The position numbers were made by a program, and so were the translations under genes. Below are positions 14,967 to 23,664 of a DNA stretch of 40,153 bases, in pieces. The stretch comes from Rhodococcus sp. (in: high G+C Gram-positive bacteria) (GTDB lineage: Bacteria; Actinomycetota; Actinomycetes; Mycobacteriales; Mycobacteriaceae). Each line of letters opens with the position of its first letter. Position 1 is the first letter of the stretch. The notes beneath the pieces are model-generated. The model was not told the origin of the DNA. It saw only the letters and a program-made list of their open reading frames with translations, and did not search any database. The stretch covers positions 1-40,153 of the forward strand of contig JAAZAD010000220.1 of the NCBI GenBank assembly GCA_012514505.1, read 5' to 3'.

Positions 14967-16441
14967 GGGTGAGTCCCCTGGAGTGGTGGGGTTTGGTGGC
15001 TCGGTGAGAGCCGCGGACACGCGGTAGAGGTCAGTGCCGCCGATGAGGTGGGCCATCGCGTGATGATCAGTGAGTTACCGGCAAGTGACTCAACTGAAAG
15101 GCATCATGCGATGACCCACGACCATTCTGCCCTGCTCGATCAACTCGCTGAAATCGCCACTCTGCGATCGGGGGAACGCGGTCTTGCCGAGGTCCTCCCG
15201 GAGGTCCTACGGGCCGGCCTGCAGGCCCTCATCGAGGCCGAAGCGACCGCCACGATCGGCGCCGGCCGCTACGAGCGATCCGCCGACCGGACAACAGTCC
15301 GCAACGGCCATCGCCCGAAGACGATCTCGACCCCGGCCGGTGATGTGGAACTGAAGATCCCCAAACTGCGGGCAGGCTCGTTCTTCCCAGTCCTGCTCGA
15401 GCGGCGACGACGAATCGACAAAGCGTTGTACGCGGTGATCATGGAGGCCTACGTCCAGGGCATCTCCACCCGCAGCGTCGACGATCTGGTGCGGGCGATG
15501 GGCGTCGATTCCGGGGTGTCCAAGAGCGAGGTGTCCCGGATCTGTGCAGGTCTGGACGCCGAGATCGCCGAATTCCGAAATCGGTCGCTGACCCACACCG
15601 AGTTCCCGTATGTGTTTTGCGATGCCACGTTCTGCAAGGTCCGCGTCGGCGCCCACGTGGTCTCTCAAGCGCTGGTGGTCGCCACAGGGGTGTCAGCGAC
15701 CGGGACTCGCGAGGTCCTGGGCACCGCTGTCGGCGAGAGTGAATCGTACGAGTTCTGGAAGGACTTCCTCAAGAGCCTGAAAGCCCGCAGTCTACATGGG
15801 GTGCACCTGGTGATCTCTGATGCCCATTCAGGTCTGAAAGCGGCTGTGGCACAACAGTTCACAGGCGCAGCATGGCAGCGTTGCCGGGTGCATTTCATGC
15901 GGAACCTGCATGGGGTGGTGCCGGCGAAGCAGCAGCCGGTCGTCACCGCTGGAGTACGGACGATCTTCGCCCACACCGAACGCAAAGACGTTGCAGCGCA
16001 ATGGGATCAGGTCGCTGAGAGTTTCCAGGGGCCGTTGCCGAAAGTAGCGGCGATGATGCGCGAGGCCAAAACTGATGTACTCGCGTTCCTGCCCTTCCCG
16101 AAAACGCATTGGCAGAAGATCTGGTCGAACAACCCGATCGAGCGGCTCAACAAGGAAATCAAACGCCGCGCCGACGTCGTCGAGATCTTCCCGAACCCGG
16201 ACGCGTTCCTACGCCTGGCAACAGCGGTCGTGATCGACGCCCACGACGAATGGCAGGTCACCCGCCGCTACATGTCAGAGGTCTCGATGGACGAGCTCCG
16301 CGGGGTCCTGGCGAAGAAGGCAGAATCTGCCGCAGTACTGGACTCGCAAGCGCAGATCGCTTAGCGTTCAGATCGACTCGTTGATCAGATCGCGTGACGC
16401 TCTACGCTCGATCCGAAGTCCACCACCCCACGGGGCTCTAT
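14967..16441. mobile_element. IS256-family insertion sequence in recA1
   Basis: About 1.47 kb. Ends are imperfect inverted repeats: the left reads GAGTCCCCTGGAGTGGTGG and the right, reversed, GAGCCCCGTGGGGTGGTGG (16 of 19 equal). The flanks show a near target duplication, TACCCGGCG (14958-14966) against TACCGGCG (16442-16449), differing by one C. Coordinates may be off by a few bases. The insertion splits recA1 after its 287th codon. Confidence 0.78.
15111..16364 (+). CDS. IS256-family (mutator-type) transposase
   Basis: 417 aa from the ATG at 15111 (MTHDHSALLDQLAEI). In-frame starts at 15048 and 15063 are possible but lie nearer the IS end. DDE catalytic residues fit YVFCDATFCKVR (D), LVISDAHSGL (D) and SNNPIERLNKEIKRR (E), and the C-x2-H of the insertion domain is in WQRCRVHFMRN. 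It looks complete and the element may be active. It is on the strand opposite to the gene it interrupts. Confidence 0.95.
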   Translation: MTHDHSALLDQLAEIATLRSGERGLAEVLPEVLRAGLQALIEAEATATIGAGRYERSADRTTVRNGHRPKTISTPAGDVELKIPKLRAGSFFPVLLERRRRIDKALYAVIMEAYVQGISTRSVDDLVRAMGVDSGVSKSEVSRICAGLDAEIAEFRNRSLTHTEFPYVFCDATFCKVRVGAHVVSQALVVATGVSATGTREVLGTAVGESESYEFWKDFLKSLKARSLHGVHLVISDAHSGLKAAVAQQFTGAAWQRCRVHFMRNLHGVVPAKQQPVVTAGVRTIFAHTERKDVAAQWDQVAESFQGPLPKVAAMMREAKTDVLAFLPFPKTHWQKIWSNNPIERLNKEIKRRADVVEIFPNPDAFLRLATAVVIDAHDEWQVTRRYMSEVSMDELRGVLAKKAESAAVLDSQAQIA

Positions 16442-17302
16442 CTACCGGCGTACTCGACGCAGCAGTGTTGATTCGCAGACGAGACCGCCACGCTCGCTGG
16501 GGAACAGGTCCAGGCAGTCGGGATCGCCGCGGCCATTGGCCAGCCAGTCCTCGATCACCGGCGGCGTCCACCGCCACACGGTCAACACAGAGTGCGGCTT
16601 GGGCGGCGACCCGCGATGAGCCTTGCCGTACCGGGTCTTGCACACCCCGAAGCGTCCGAACTCCCGAGCATGCGGATTGCGAGCGAAATCAACCGTCTGT
16701 AGATGGCGGACCTCGTTGAACCGCAACCCGTACCCGTAGGAGAGCTTCATCATCGTCGCGTCGCGATAGGCAGCCTGCCAGCCTTTGCGGCTGGTCGAAC
16801 CGATCCGGGCGACCTCATCATCGGCGTGCTCGAACAGGGCGTCGAGCTCCTGCTTTGTGTAGGGCCGCTTGGTCGGCTGGCCGTCATACTGCTGTACGTG
16901 TCGAGCTGTGTTCCAGTCGTGAAACACCTGTGCCGGGTGCGTGCCGAACAGCTGCTCGCGCACTCGGTCCCAGCCGTAGTCCGGGTTGGAGATGTACGAG
17001 CAGAACGCGCGCAACGCCGCGTGATAGCCACGCAGCGTCGCATGCGCGACATGATGGATCGACCGCAGATCGGCGGAGAACTCTTCGACCATGGCCGGCG
17101 TCCAGTTCCAGGGTTCTTCGTTGGAGTGCTCGATGAAACGGCGCACGCAGCGCGCTCGCTGATCGATCGTGTCGAACTGAAGATTGCGCGACAACTGCTG
17201 GTTGCGCCAGCCGTCCAGCATCGACTCGACCACTCGTTCTTCCGGTCGCAGAATCGGTACCGACTCCACGAGATGAACGCGCCCGACCTCATCGATCTGC
17301 AT
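16442..17302 (-). pseudogene. RecA1 5' half of a tyrosine recombinase
   Basis: From the ATG at 17302 (MQIDEVGRVHLVESVPILRP) with GGAGG upstream. It holds the N-terminal core-binding domain (LQFDTIDQRARCVRRFIEHS...TLRGYHAALRAFCSYI), box I Arg (YGYGLRFNEV) and the beta-sheet Lys (TRYGKAHRG), then meets a stop at STLLRRVRR where the IS256 element is inserted. The HxxR, H and Tyr motifs are in the 3' part at 14711-14957. Element 1 therefore lacks its own RecA and would need the protein from another copy. Confidence 0.88.
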
Positions 17303-17560
17303 CGAAACCTCCGCACAACCGGTTTCATCTGATGATTCAATGATGCATCCAATGAGACGTGAAGGCAATACCTGCAGGTCGAAGCATTGAGCGAAATCGC
17401 TCCACAATCATCCCTGACACCAGCCTGGAGGATGGTGGACCGGCAGTCCATCTGCAAATTCTCTGCGTTCGTGCTGGTCGTTGCGGGTGTAGCGTTGGCG
17501 GAGGGGAGCCGGACAGCCATCGTCGGCGATGATTCATCTGGTGCAATACGCAGAGCTTTA
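17303..17560. repeat. Right terminus region of element 1, upstream of recA1
   Basis: No gene. Near recA lie the perfect dyad TCATC-T-GATGA (17325-17335) and GATGCATCCAATGA, both repeated upstream of recA2. At 17532-17546 the box ATTCATC-T-GGTGCAA begins exactly 230 bp from the recA start, the same distance as in element 2. It runs into the terminal GCAATACGCAGAG (17543-17555). The part 17420-17556 also occurs as a fossil at 8740-8880. Confidence 0.7.
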
Positions 17561-17595
17561 CTGGATACCCTGCGTATCACTTCGATGCGTATTGC
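17561..17595 (+). repeat. Left terminus (copy C) of element 2
   Basis: CTGGATACCCTGCGTATCAC followed by TTCGATGCGTATTGC aligns without gaps to the first 35 bp of termini A and B. It has the same two GCGTAT-type units. Only about 5 bp (CTTTA) separate it from the right end of element 1, so the two elements abut head to tail. Confidence 0.75.
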
Positions 17596-17634
17596 TGTGG
17601 TTGGTGCGCTCGAAATTGCGCGTATCCGGCGATG

Positions 17635-18158
17635 TTAGGCGTTGCTGCGGCGTTCGATGAGGACGACGTCTCGCCAGTAGCCGTTGTGTTGGCCGAAGCG
17701 TTCTCGTGTTCCGACGGTGCGGAATCCGTGGGCGTGGTGCAGTGCGAGGCTGGCGTGGTTCTCGGGGAAGATTCCTGTTTCGATGGTCCACACTCCTGCG
17801 GTTTTTGGTCGAGTCGATGAGCGCTTGTAGGAGGGCGGTGCCGACGCCCTTGCCGGAGTGGTTGGGGTCGACGTACACACTGTGTTCGATGACGCCGGTG
17901 TAGACGCACAGACTCGATGCCGGTGATGCGGCGATCCATCCGGTGACGTTGCCGTTGGGGTCGAGGGCAACGAATCGGTGGTCGGGTAGGTGATCGCGGT
18001 GGAAGTCGGGCCAGGTTGGGGCGGCGGTCGCGAAGGTTGCGTTGCCGGTGTCAATACCGGCTTTGTAGATCGCGAGGACTTGGGGTCCGTGTTCGGGCGC
18101 CTTTGGTGCGATGACCGCGCGTGTTGTGGGGCTCGGTGGGGTTGCTGCTGGTGGTCAC
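17635..18158 (-). pseudogene. ArsN1-like GNAT N-acetyltransferase, frameshifted
   Basis: GTG at 18158 overlaps the upstream reductase stop (GTGA). After about 14 codons the family frame shifts: VIAPKAPEHGPQVLAIYKAG, NVTGWIAASPASSLCVY, then the acetyl-CoA loop YVDPNHSGKGVGTALLQAL. At a run of five A (about 17809-17813) the frame shifts again to TAGVWTIETGIFPENHASLA...WRDVVLIERRSNA. The order and the WRDVVxIER ending resemble phosphinothricin/arsinothricin acetyltransferases (ArsN1). Acetylation of an arsenical amino acid is the likely former role. Homopolymer sequencing error is an alternative to true decay for the second shift. Confidence 0.75.
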
Positions 18159-19575
18159 TGGTTTGGGTTCAGTTCGCTGCGCTGGGCGTGCAGGCGGTGC
18201 TCGCGTACCCAGTTGTGGGCGGCGATTTGGACGGCGTCCCATGGTGATCCCAGGGGTGGGGTGTAGGACAGGTCGAGTTCGCTGAGCGCTTCGACGGTCA
18301 TGCCGTGGTGCAGGGCTGTGGCGTAGGTGTCGATCCGTTTGGAGATTTCGGCGGTGCGGTGGCCGATGAGTTGGGCTCCGAGCAGCGTGCCGGTCTTCTG
18401 GTCTGCGGTGATGCGGATGTTGATGGGGGTGGCGCCTGGGTAGTAGGCCTTGTGGTCGTCGGGTGTCGAGGTGGTCGATACGGGTGTCCAGCCGCGGTCG
18501 GCTGTGAGGGCTTCGGCTTCTTTGAGGCCAGTGCGGGCGGCGACGAGGTCGAAGATTTTGACGACTTGGGTTCCGAGGGAGCCGGTGTAGCGGGCGGTGC
18601 CGCCGAGGGCGTTTTCGCCAGCGACGCGGCCCTGCTTGTGTGCGGTTGTTCCGAGTGGGAGCCAGGTGATGCCGAGTTGGCGGTGGTGGGTGTGGACGGC
18701 GTCACCGGCGGCGAAGACGTCCGGCAGGTTGGTGCGCATCTGTTCGTCGACTGCGATGGTGTTCTTGATTCCGAGGTTGGCGCCGGCGGCGGCGGCGAGG
18801 TCGGTGTCGGGGCGCACGCCGACCACGACGAGCACGAGGTCGGCGGTGAGGTGGTCGGTGTGGCCGTCGCTCGCGGTGGTGACGGTCAGGTCGCCGTTGT
18901 CGGCGCGGTCGATGGCGGTGACCAGGGTGTTGGTGCGTACGTCGACTCGGTTGCGGACCAGTTCGTTGTGGACGAGGGTGCCGAGTTCTGGTTCGACGGT
19001 GGGGAGGACTTCGGGGAGGGCTTCGATCTGGGTGACGGCTAGGCCTCGTGTGGTGAGCCCTTCGGCCATCTCCAGGCCTATGTAGCCGGCACCGATGATG
19101 ATCGCGGTCTTCGGGTCGGTGGTGGTCAGGGTGTTCATGACGGCGAAGGTGTCGCCCATCGAGTGCAGGAGGTGAACGCCGTCGTCAGGGCCTAGTTTCT
19201 CGAGGCCAGTGATCGGTGGCCGCACTGAGACCGCGCCGGTCCCGACGATGAGTGCGTCATAGTCGAGGTCTCGCGAGACACCGTCGGGCCCGGTGACGGT
19301 GAGGCGGTGCCCGGCGGTGTCGATCGCGGTGGCCCGGGTGTCGGTATGAACGGTCATGCCGGTGGCGGCGAGGTCGGCGGCGGTGCGGTGGGCGAGGTTG
19401 CTCCAGTGCGTAACTTCGCCGGAGACGTAGTACGGGTGCCGCAGATGGAGAAGTTCGGGTAGGCGTCGGCGACGACGACGGTGACCTCGCTGGTTGGGTC
19501 GAGCTCGCGAGCCCGCAGAGCGGCGGAGATTCCGGCGTCTGATCCACCGATAGCGATGATCTTGCGTGCAGGCAT
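18155..19575 (-). pseudogene. Flavin-dependent disulfide reductase (CoADR/NADH oxidase type), one frameshift
   Basis: From the ATG at 19575: MPARKIIAIGGSDAGISAAL is the FAD-binding start, and FSICG holds the single redox Cys of the CoA-disulfide reductase/NADH oxidase family. The next residues should be IPYYVSGE. Here GGCACCCG near 19437-19444 lacks one base, moving PYYVSGEV into another frame. From there it is intact to 18155: NAD-binding IIIGAGYIGLEMAEGL, FAD site LPDVFAAGDAVH, and a C-terminal dimer domain. If restored, ~473 aa. In ars operons such enzymes may supply thiol reductant. Sequencing error is possible. Confidence 0.78.
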
Positions 19576-19679
19576 GAGTGTCGGTTCCTTCCGAAGGGAC
19601 ACGGGTATGTGAGGTAGAGCAGGGCACCGCGCTGCTGTGAGAAGGCGCGGGAGCGTGCGGGCAGGCCGATCAGCGTCGG

Positions 19680-20345
19680 TCAGGTAGTGGCAGGTAGGAG
19701 CTCGGTGAGGAGGTTGCGGATGCGGTAGGTGAGGTCGTCGCGGATCAGACGAACGGTCTCGATGGGGTGGTTGTTGGGGTCGGCGACTTGCCAGTCCAGG
19801 TACCGCTTGCCTGGGTAGATCGGGCAGGCGTCGCCGCAGCCCATGGAGATCACGACGTCCGCGGCCGCGACCACATCGTCGGTGAGCGGCTTGGGGAACT
19901 CGGCGGCGAGATCAAGGCCGATCTCTGTCATGGCTCGCTCGACGATCGGGTTGTTTTCCGCCGCGGGTAGAGACCCGGCTGAACGCACGTGCACTCGTCC
20001 TGCCGCGTGGTGGGTCAGGAGCGCGGCGGCCATCTGTGAGCGGCCAGCGTTGTGGACGCAGATGAACAGCACTTCGGGCACGGTCTTGGTGGTTGCGCCG
20101 GTGGACTGCGCGAGGGCGGCGAGGCGTTCTGCGGCGAACCTGCCTGTCAGGGTCACCAGGTGAGTGTGGATGCGGGAGGTGCGCCGCAGCGCGGTGTAGG
20201 ACTCGAATACGACCCGTTCGACGGTCTGTTCGGACACGATCCCGCGGTAGTGGGCGGCGAGCCTCTCCGCGGTTCGCGATAGCAGGGCTTGGGGCATCAG
20301 CAGATCTGGTGTCCCGGCTGATTCGGTCGTGGCGTCGGCGTTCAT
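19680..20345 (-). CDS. arsC: Thioredoxin-type arsenate reductase with N-terminal helical domain
   Basis: 221 aa. Residues ~15-80 form a helical extension (LLSRTAERLAAHYRGIVSEQTVERVVFESYTAL...) of the kind seen in corynebacterial ArsC1' and related proteins. The catalytic domain has the full P-loop FICVHNAGRSQMA (CX5R), GSLPAAENNP, and the cysteine relay SMGCGDACPIYPGKRYLDW that allows thioredoxin-linked reduction. It therefore differs from the mycothiol-type ArsC next to it (20386-20826), giving the cluster two electron routes. GGGAGAAG precedes the ATG at 20345. Confidence 0.9.
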   Translation of the reverse strand: MNADATTESAGTPDLLMPQALLSRTAERLAAHYRGIVSEQTVERVVFESYTALRRTSRIHTHLVTLTGRFAAERLAALAQSTGATTKTVPEVLFICVHNAGRSQMAAALLTHHAAGRVHVRSAGSLPAAENNPIVERAMTEIGLDLAAEFPKPLTDDVVAAADVVISMGCGDACPIYPGKRYLDWQVADPNNHPIETVRLIRDDLTYRIRNLLTELLPATT

Positions 20346-20385
20346 CAGGCTTCTCCCGGTTCGTAGATCCCGACCCGCTCCGGCG

Positions 20386-20826
20386 TTAGCGCGCGGTGAG
20401 TTCGGCTGCCAGCGCGGTGACGCGGGCAGCGATGTCGTCGCGGACCAGGCGCATCCGTTCGATCCCGTCGATTCCGCGCTCGGACGGTTCGTCGGTATCC
20501 CAGTTGATCAGCGTCACCCCGGCGGGGGCGTTGACGACGGCTTCGCGGCCGAGTGTGACCACCAGGTCGACGCGGGCGAGCAACTCGGGATCGATGGGCT
20601 TGGGGGTCTCGCCGGTGATGTCGATGCCGACTTCGGCCAGGCTCTCGGCGGACAGGTCGTTGACTGCGGTGCCGGGTTTGGTTCCGGCTGAGTGCACCTC
20701 GACGGCCTCGCCGACGGCCTTGCGCATCAGGCCGGCGGCCATCTGGGACTTGCCGCCGTTCTTCACACACACGAACAGCACACTCGGTGTGGCCGCGTTC
20801 TCGGTGATCGTCAGGTTGTCGGGCAT
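20386..20826 (-). CDS. arsC: Arsenate reductase, arsenate-mycothiol transferase type (copy 2)
   Basis: 146 aa. P-loop [17 protein letters not shown] with Lys in place of the CX5R Arg, as in the copy at 9965. [37 protein letters not shown] and a C-terminal [16 protein letters not shown] follow. The ATG at 20826 shares one base with the acr3 stop (TGATG), so it is coupled to acr3. It has about 8 more N-terminal residues than copy 1. Confidence 0.9.
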   Translation of the reverse strand: MPDNLTITENAATPSVLFVCVKNGGKSQMAAGLMRKAVGEAVEVHSAGTKPGTAVNDLSAESLAEVGIDITGETPKPIDPELLARVDLVVTLGREAVVNAPAGVTLINWDTDEPSERGIDGIERMRLVRDDIAARVTALAAELTAR

Positions 20827-21941
20827 CAGTTCATGCTCCTAGAGGAGTCCGCGGTAGCGGAGGTGGAGGACGGGGTGAGGGGGAAGCGTTTGCGTAGGGC
20901 AAGTGAAACGTAGACCAGGCCGACGAGCACAGGGACCTCGATCAACGGGCCGACCACGCCGGCGAGGGCTTGGCCGGAGGTCGCGCCGTAGGTGGCGATT
21001 GCGACGGCGATGGCGAGCTCGAAGTTATTGCCTGCCGCGGTGAACGCAAGCGTGGTGGTGCGTTCGTAGCCGAGTCTCATGACTGCGCCCAGGAGGTAGC
21101 CGCCGCCCCACATCACCGCGAAGTAGACCAACAGTGGCACGGCGATGCGGACGACGTCCCAGGGACGGGAGGTGATCTGTTCGCCCTGCAGGGCGAAGAG
21201 GATGACGATCGTGAACAGTAGTCCGTAGAGTGCCCACGGCCCGACCTTGGGTAGGAACGTCGCTTCGTACCAGTCGCGGCCCTTGGTCTTCTCGCCGATC
21301 CGGCGTGACAGGTACCCGGCGAGCAGCGGGATGCCGAGGAAGATCAGCACTGACTTGGCGATCTGCCACGCCGAGGTGCTGATCGTCGTCTGTTCCAGAC
21401 CCAGCCAGCCCGGCAGAACTGAGAGGTAAAACCAGCCCAGGACGGCGAACATGACCACCTGGAACACCGAGTTGAGGGCCACCAGGACGGCGGCGGCCTC
21501 ACGATCGCCGCAGGCGAGATCGTTCCAGATGATCACCATGGCGATGCATCGTGCGAGGCCGACGATGATCAGGCCGGTGCGGTACTCGGGTAGGTCGGGC
21601 AAGAAGATCCAGGCCAGTGCGAACATGAGCGCTGGGCCGAGCACCCAGTTCAGCAGGAGCGATCCCAGCAGTAGTTTGCGATCGCCGGTGACGGTGTCGA
21701 GACGGTCGTAGCGCACCTTGGCCAAGACCGGGTACATCATGATCAACAGGCCCAGGGCGATCGGCAGTGAAACGCCGTCGACCTGGATCTTCTCCAACGC
21801 GGTGTTCAGTCCGGGGATCATCCGGCCCAGGAGCAGGCCGGCGACCATGGCGACGCCGATCCATACCGGCAGGAACCGGTCCAGGGTCGAGAGTTTGCCG
21901 ACGACCGGCTGATGCCCGGCCGTCGGGGTGGGGCTGGTCAC
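20826..21941 (-). CDS. acr3: Arsenite efflux permease Acr3 (copy 2)
   Basis: 371 aa from the GTG at 21941, which overlaps the arsR stop (GTGA); the frame open to 22034 runs into arsR. The ten-helix Acr3 layout, helix-4 Cys ([30 protein letters not shown]) and helix-9 [19 protein letters not shown] are conserved. Very similar to copy 1 but with many scattered replacements and a different C-terminal tail, so the copies diverged before being brought together. Confidence 0.95.
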   Translation of the reverse strand: MTSPTPTAGHQPVVGKLSTLDRFLPVWIGVAMVAGLLLGRMIPGLNTALEKIQVDGVSLPIALGLLIMMYPVLAKVRYDRLDTVTGDRKLLLGSLLLNWVLGPALMFALAWIFLPDLPEYRTGLIIVGLARCIAMVIIWNDLACGDREAAAVLVALNSVFQVVMFAVLGWFYLSVLPGWLGLEQTTISTSAWQIAKSVLIFLGIPLLAGYLSRRIGEKTKGRDWYEATFLPKVGPWALYGLLFTIVILFALQGEQITSRPWDVVRIAVPLLVYFAVMWGGGYLLGAVMRLGYERTTTLAFTAAGNNFELAIAVAIATYGATSGQALAGVVGPLIEVPVLVGLVYVSLALRKRFPLTPSSTSATADSSRSMN

Positions 21942-22312
21942 GAGTGAACCTCCATCGAGGTGGCGAGCTCGCCGGACTGCAGGATCCCGGCGAGCGAGGA
22001 CAGAACATCGGGGATAACGCGGTAGTACACCCACGACGCGCGGCGGTCGGACTCGAGCAGACCGGCGTTCTTGAGGACCTTCAGGTGATGCGAGATCGTC
22101 GGCTGCGAAACGTCGACGGCCGGAGAGATGTCACACACGCAGGCTTCACCGCCCTCGTGGCTGGCGATCAAGCTGAACAGTCGCAACCGGATCGGGTCGG
22201 CGAGCGCTTTGAACACCACGGCGAGATCAACCGACTGCCGCTCCGAGAGGGGCTCACGCACCAACGGTGAGCACCGCACAGTGACTTCGGTCAACGGAAT
22301 CGAGTTCGACAT
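21938..22312 (-). CDS. arsR: ArsR-family arsenic-responsive repressor (copy 2)
   Basis: 124 aa from the ATG at 22312 (MSNSIPLTEV). The As(III) site ACVCDISP and the HTH VDVSQPTISHHLKVLKNAGLLESDRRASWVYYRVIP are clear. It heads the arsR-acr3-arsC operon. A perfect dyad starts 3 nt upstream of its ATG, so the message is nearly leaderless or the repressor sits over the start region. Confidence 0.93.
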   Translation of the reverse strand: MSNSIPLTEVTVRCSPLVREPLSERQSVDLAVVFKALADPIRLRLFSLIASHEGGEACVCDISPAVDVSQPTISHHLKVLKNAGLLESDRRASWVYYRVIPDVLSSLAGILQSGELATSMEVHS

Positions 22313-22314
22313 AC

Positions 22315-22336
22315 ATCGATATTGACAGATATCGAT
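22315..22336. promoter_or_regulatory. ArsR operator (perfect dyad)
   Basis: ATCGATAT and ATATCGAT are perfect inverted arms around TGACAG, directly upstream of the arsR ATG. The element 1 version is weaker (ATCGCGATAT-TGACA...CGATAT). This is the expected site for ArsR autoregulation. Confidence 0.72.
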
Positions 22337-22385
22337 ACTGGTTGCAAGGCTGCATGCAGTCCAGCGACCTAACAGAAGGTCGCGT

Positions 22386-22841
22386 TCAGCAGCAGTTCGC
22401 CGCGGGAGTGCAGCATGCCGCGGACGTAGATTCGCCAGCGGGGGCCGCGGCAGCGACCGGTTCGCCGTTGAAGGTCTCAGCGTCGGCCAACACGGTGTAG
22501 ACCTCCCAGCGCTCGGCGTCGGGAGCGGTGACCCACACTTTGTCCTGGGTGGCAAAGCAGCAGGTTGCTCCGATCTCCTCTTCGGTGAACAGCTTCTCTT
22601 CGGTGAATCGGGCGATCTCGGCGTGCACCTTCTCACTGGAGTCGACCTCTACGCCGAGGTGATTGATACTGCCGCCGTGGCCGGGGTTCTCCAGCAGCAC
22701 CAACTTCAGTGCGGGCTCAGTGACGGCGAAGTTGGCGTAGCCCGGCTTGGTCTTAGCCGGGCCGACGCCGAACAGCTTGGTGTAGAAGGCGATCGACTGG
22801 TCGAGATCGTCGACGTTGAGGGCGAGTTGCACGCGTGACAT
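22386..22841 (-). CDS. arsI: ArsI/CadI-type VOC lyase (copy 2)
   Basis: 151 aa from the ATG at 22841 with GGAGG upstream. Same pattern as copy 1: MSRVQLALNVDDLDQSIAFYTKLFG, NHLGVEVDSSEKVHAEIAR, the vicinal cysteines GATCCFATQDKVWV, RWEVYTVLAD and a Cys-rich C-terminus (AACCTPAANCC). Likely Fe(II)-dependent C-As lyase or Cd-inducible CadI homologue. It is divergent from the arsR at 22936. Confidence 0.85.
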   Translation of the reverse strand: MSRVQLALNVDDLDQSIAFYTKLFGVGPAKTKPGYANFAVTEPALKLVLLENPGHGGSINHLGVEVDSSEKVHAEIARFTEEKLFTEEEIGATCCFATQDKVWVTAPDAERWEVYTVLADAETFNGEPVAAAAPAGESTSAACCTPAANCC

Positions 22842-22902
22842 GAGATCCTCCAAGGATTCGACATACATCAAAAGTGTTGCGACTCAAGTTCTAGACCAGA
22901 GT

Positions 22903-22929
22903 TTGACATATGTCAACGGATGGTAGGTT
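22903..22929 (+). promoter_or_regulatory. Operator and promoter of the second arsR, copy 2
   Basis: TTGACAT-ATGTCAA (22903-22916) is a perfect 14-bp dyad that includes a TTGACA -35-like box. TAGGTT (22924-22929) ends 6 nt before the ATG at 22936, again leaderless. The -35/-10 spacing with this TTGACA is short (15 bp). A weaker half-dyad TTCGACATACATCAAAA lies at about 22856-22872 on the arsI side. Confidence 0.62.
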
Positions 22930-22935
22930 GGGGTC

Positions 22936-23289
22936 ATGCCCAAGACGCTCCCTGTGGTCGACATCAGCGCTCCGATCTGCTGTGCACCGATCTCCGCAGG
23001 TCCAATGGAGGCTGATGCAGCCCTTGAACTGGCGCTCCGGCTCAAGGCGCTGGCCGATCCGGCGCGAATTCAGCTGGTCTCCATCCTCATGGGCGCCCGA
23101 CCGGGTGCGATCAGCACCGGTGATCTCGCCGAGGCGCTCGCGCTCTCGGCGGGTACGGTGAGCCACCACCTCGGTCAACTCAAGAAGGCGGGCCTTGTCA
23201 GCTCCGAGCGTCGAGGTGTGAACGTCCTGCATCGCGCCGAACCAGACTCGCTGGAAGCACTGAGGGGAGTGCTCGACACCTGCTGTTAG
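22936..23289 (+). CDS. ArsR-family regulator with CC motifs at both ends (copy 2)
   Basis: 117 aa, the same length as the copy at 12492. N-terminal ISAPICCAPISAGPM, the ArsR core (LRLKALADPARIQLVSILMG, SAGTVSHHLGQLKKAGLVSSERRGVNVLHRAEP) and C-terminal DTCC. The two CC pairs are the only cysteines, so an As(III) site built from both ends of the chain is plausible. Divergent from arsI. Confidence 0.88.
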   Translation: MPKTLPVVDISAPICCAPISAGPMEADAALELALRLKALADPARIQLVSILMGARPGAISTGDLAEALALSAGTVSHHLGQLKKAGLVSSERRGVNVLHRAEPDSLEALRGVLDTCC

Positions 23290-23664
23290 TCGGCCTGATC
23301 AGCGGCGCAATCACTACTTGGCGGGACCGACCTCGCCATCGCCACTACTGGCGGCGCCTGCACCGTCACGCGATACGGAGAGAGCGTCGTGACGCGCGCT
23401 AACGCTCGAGTGAAAATCGAAGGCCGTCGTCGGCGAGTCGAGCGAACTGACACGCGCGACCTTCCGACCGGAACTTGCAACTCTACCCTCCCGTAAGGGT
23501 AGAGTTCTGGTCGCTGTGTGCCTACCCAGTGATCGGTGCGTTGCGGCTGGGCGATTTGCGCCTGGTCGCGAGGCATCGGCACTATCCCGACAATCTCAAC
23601 TCAGCAGGCGGCAGCGTCGCTTGATTGCCACGTGTGCGGATAACCGATGAATGGAGTTCCCGTA
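23290..23664. other. Intergenic region before sulP
   Basis: About 375 bp with no credible gene on either strand. It holds the MerR-type promoter at 23475-23506 and a ~160-nt leader before sulP, in which I see no other clear structure. Confidence 0.5.
23475..23506 (+). promoter_or_regulatory. MerR-type promoter/operator of sulP-merR
   Basis: AACTCTACCCT-CCCGTA-AGGGTAGAGTT is a perfect dyad with 11-bp arms (23479-23506). It lies between TTGCAA (23475-23480) and TAGAGT (23500-23505), with a 19-bp spacer. An over-long spacer filled by a dyad is the diagnostic MerR-family arrangement. The merR gene downstream (25181) is the natural regulator. Confidence 0.82.

Larger units (their letters stand above)
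9891..17555. mobile_element. Element 1: ars transposon with tyrosine-recombinase trio (recA disrupted)
   Basis: About 7.7 kb bounded by inverted termini: left CCTGCGTATTGC (9891 onward) and right GCAATACGCAGAG (17543-17555). Contents from left to right are arsC, acr3, arsR, arsI and a divergent arsR, then recB, xre and recA on the minus strand, recA being split by an IS256-family element. The exact crossover base is not determined. Boundaries rest on the repeats and on the same distance (230 bp) from recA start to the ATTCATC-N-GRTGCAA box in both elements. I know of no named transposon with this gene set. Tn554 (TnpA, TnpB, TnpC) is the nearest analogue in layout. Confidence 0.65.

Noticed and set aside
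12873-17302. Classical RIT element (three adjacent tyrosine recombinases)
   Set aside because: Only two proteins are recombinase-like, one is degenerate with zinc ribbons, and the middle gene is an HTH protein.
18305-19042. 245-codon Gly/Val-rich open frame on the plus strand
   Set aside because: Shadow of the flavin disulfide reductase on the minus strand; low-complexity composition.
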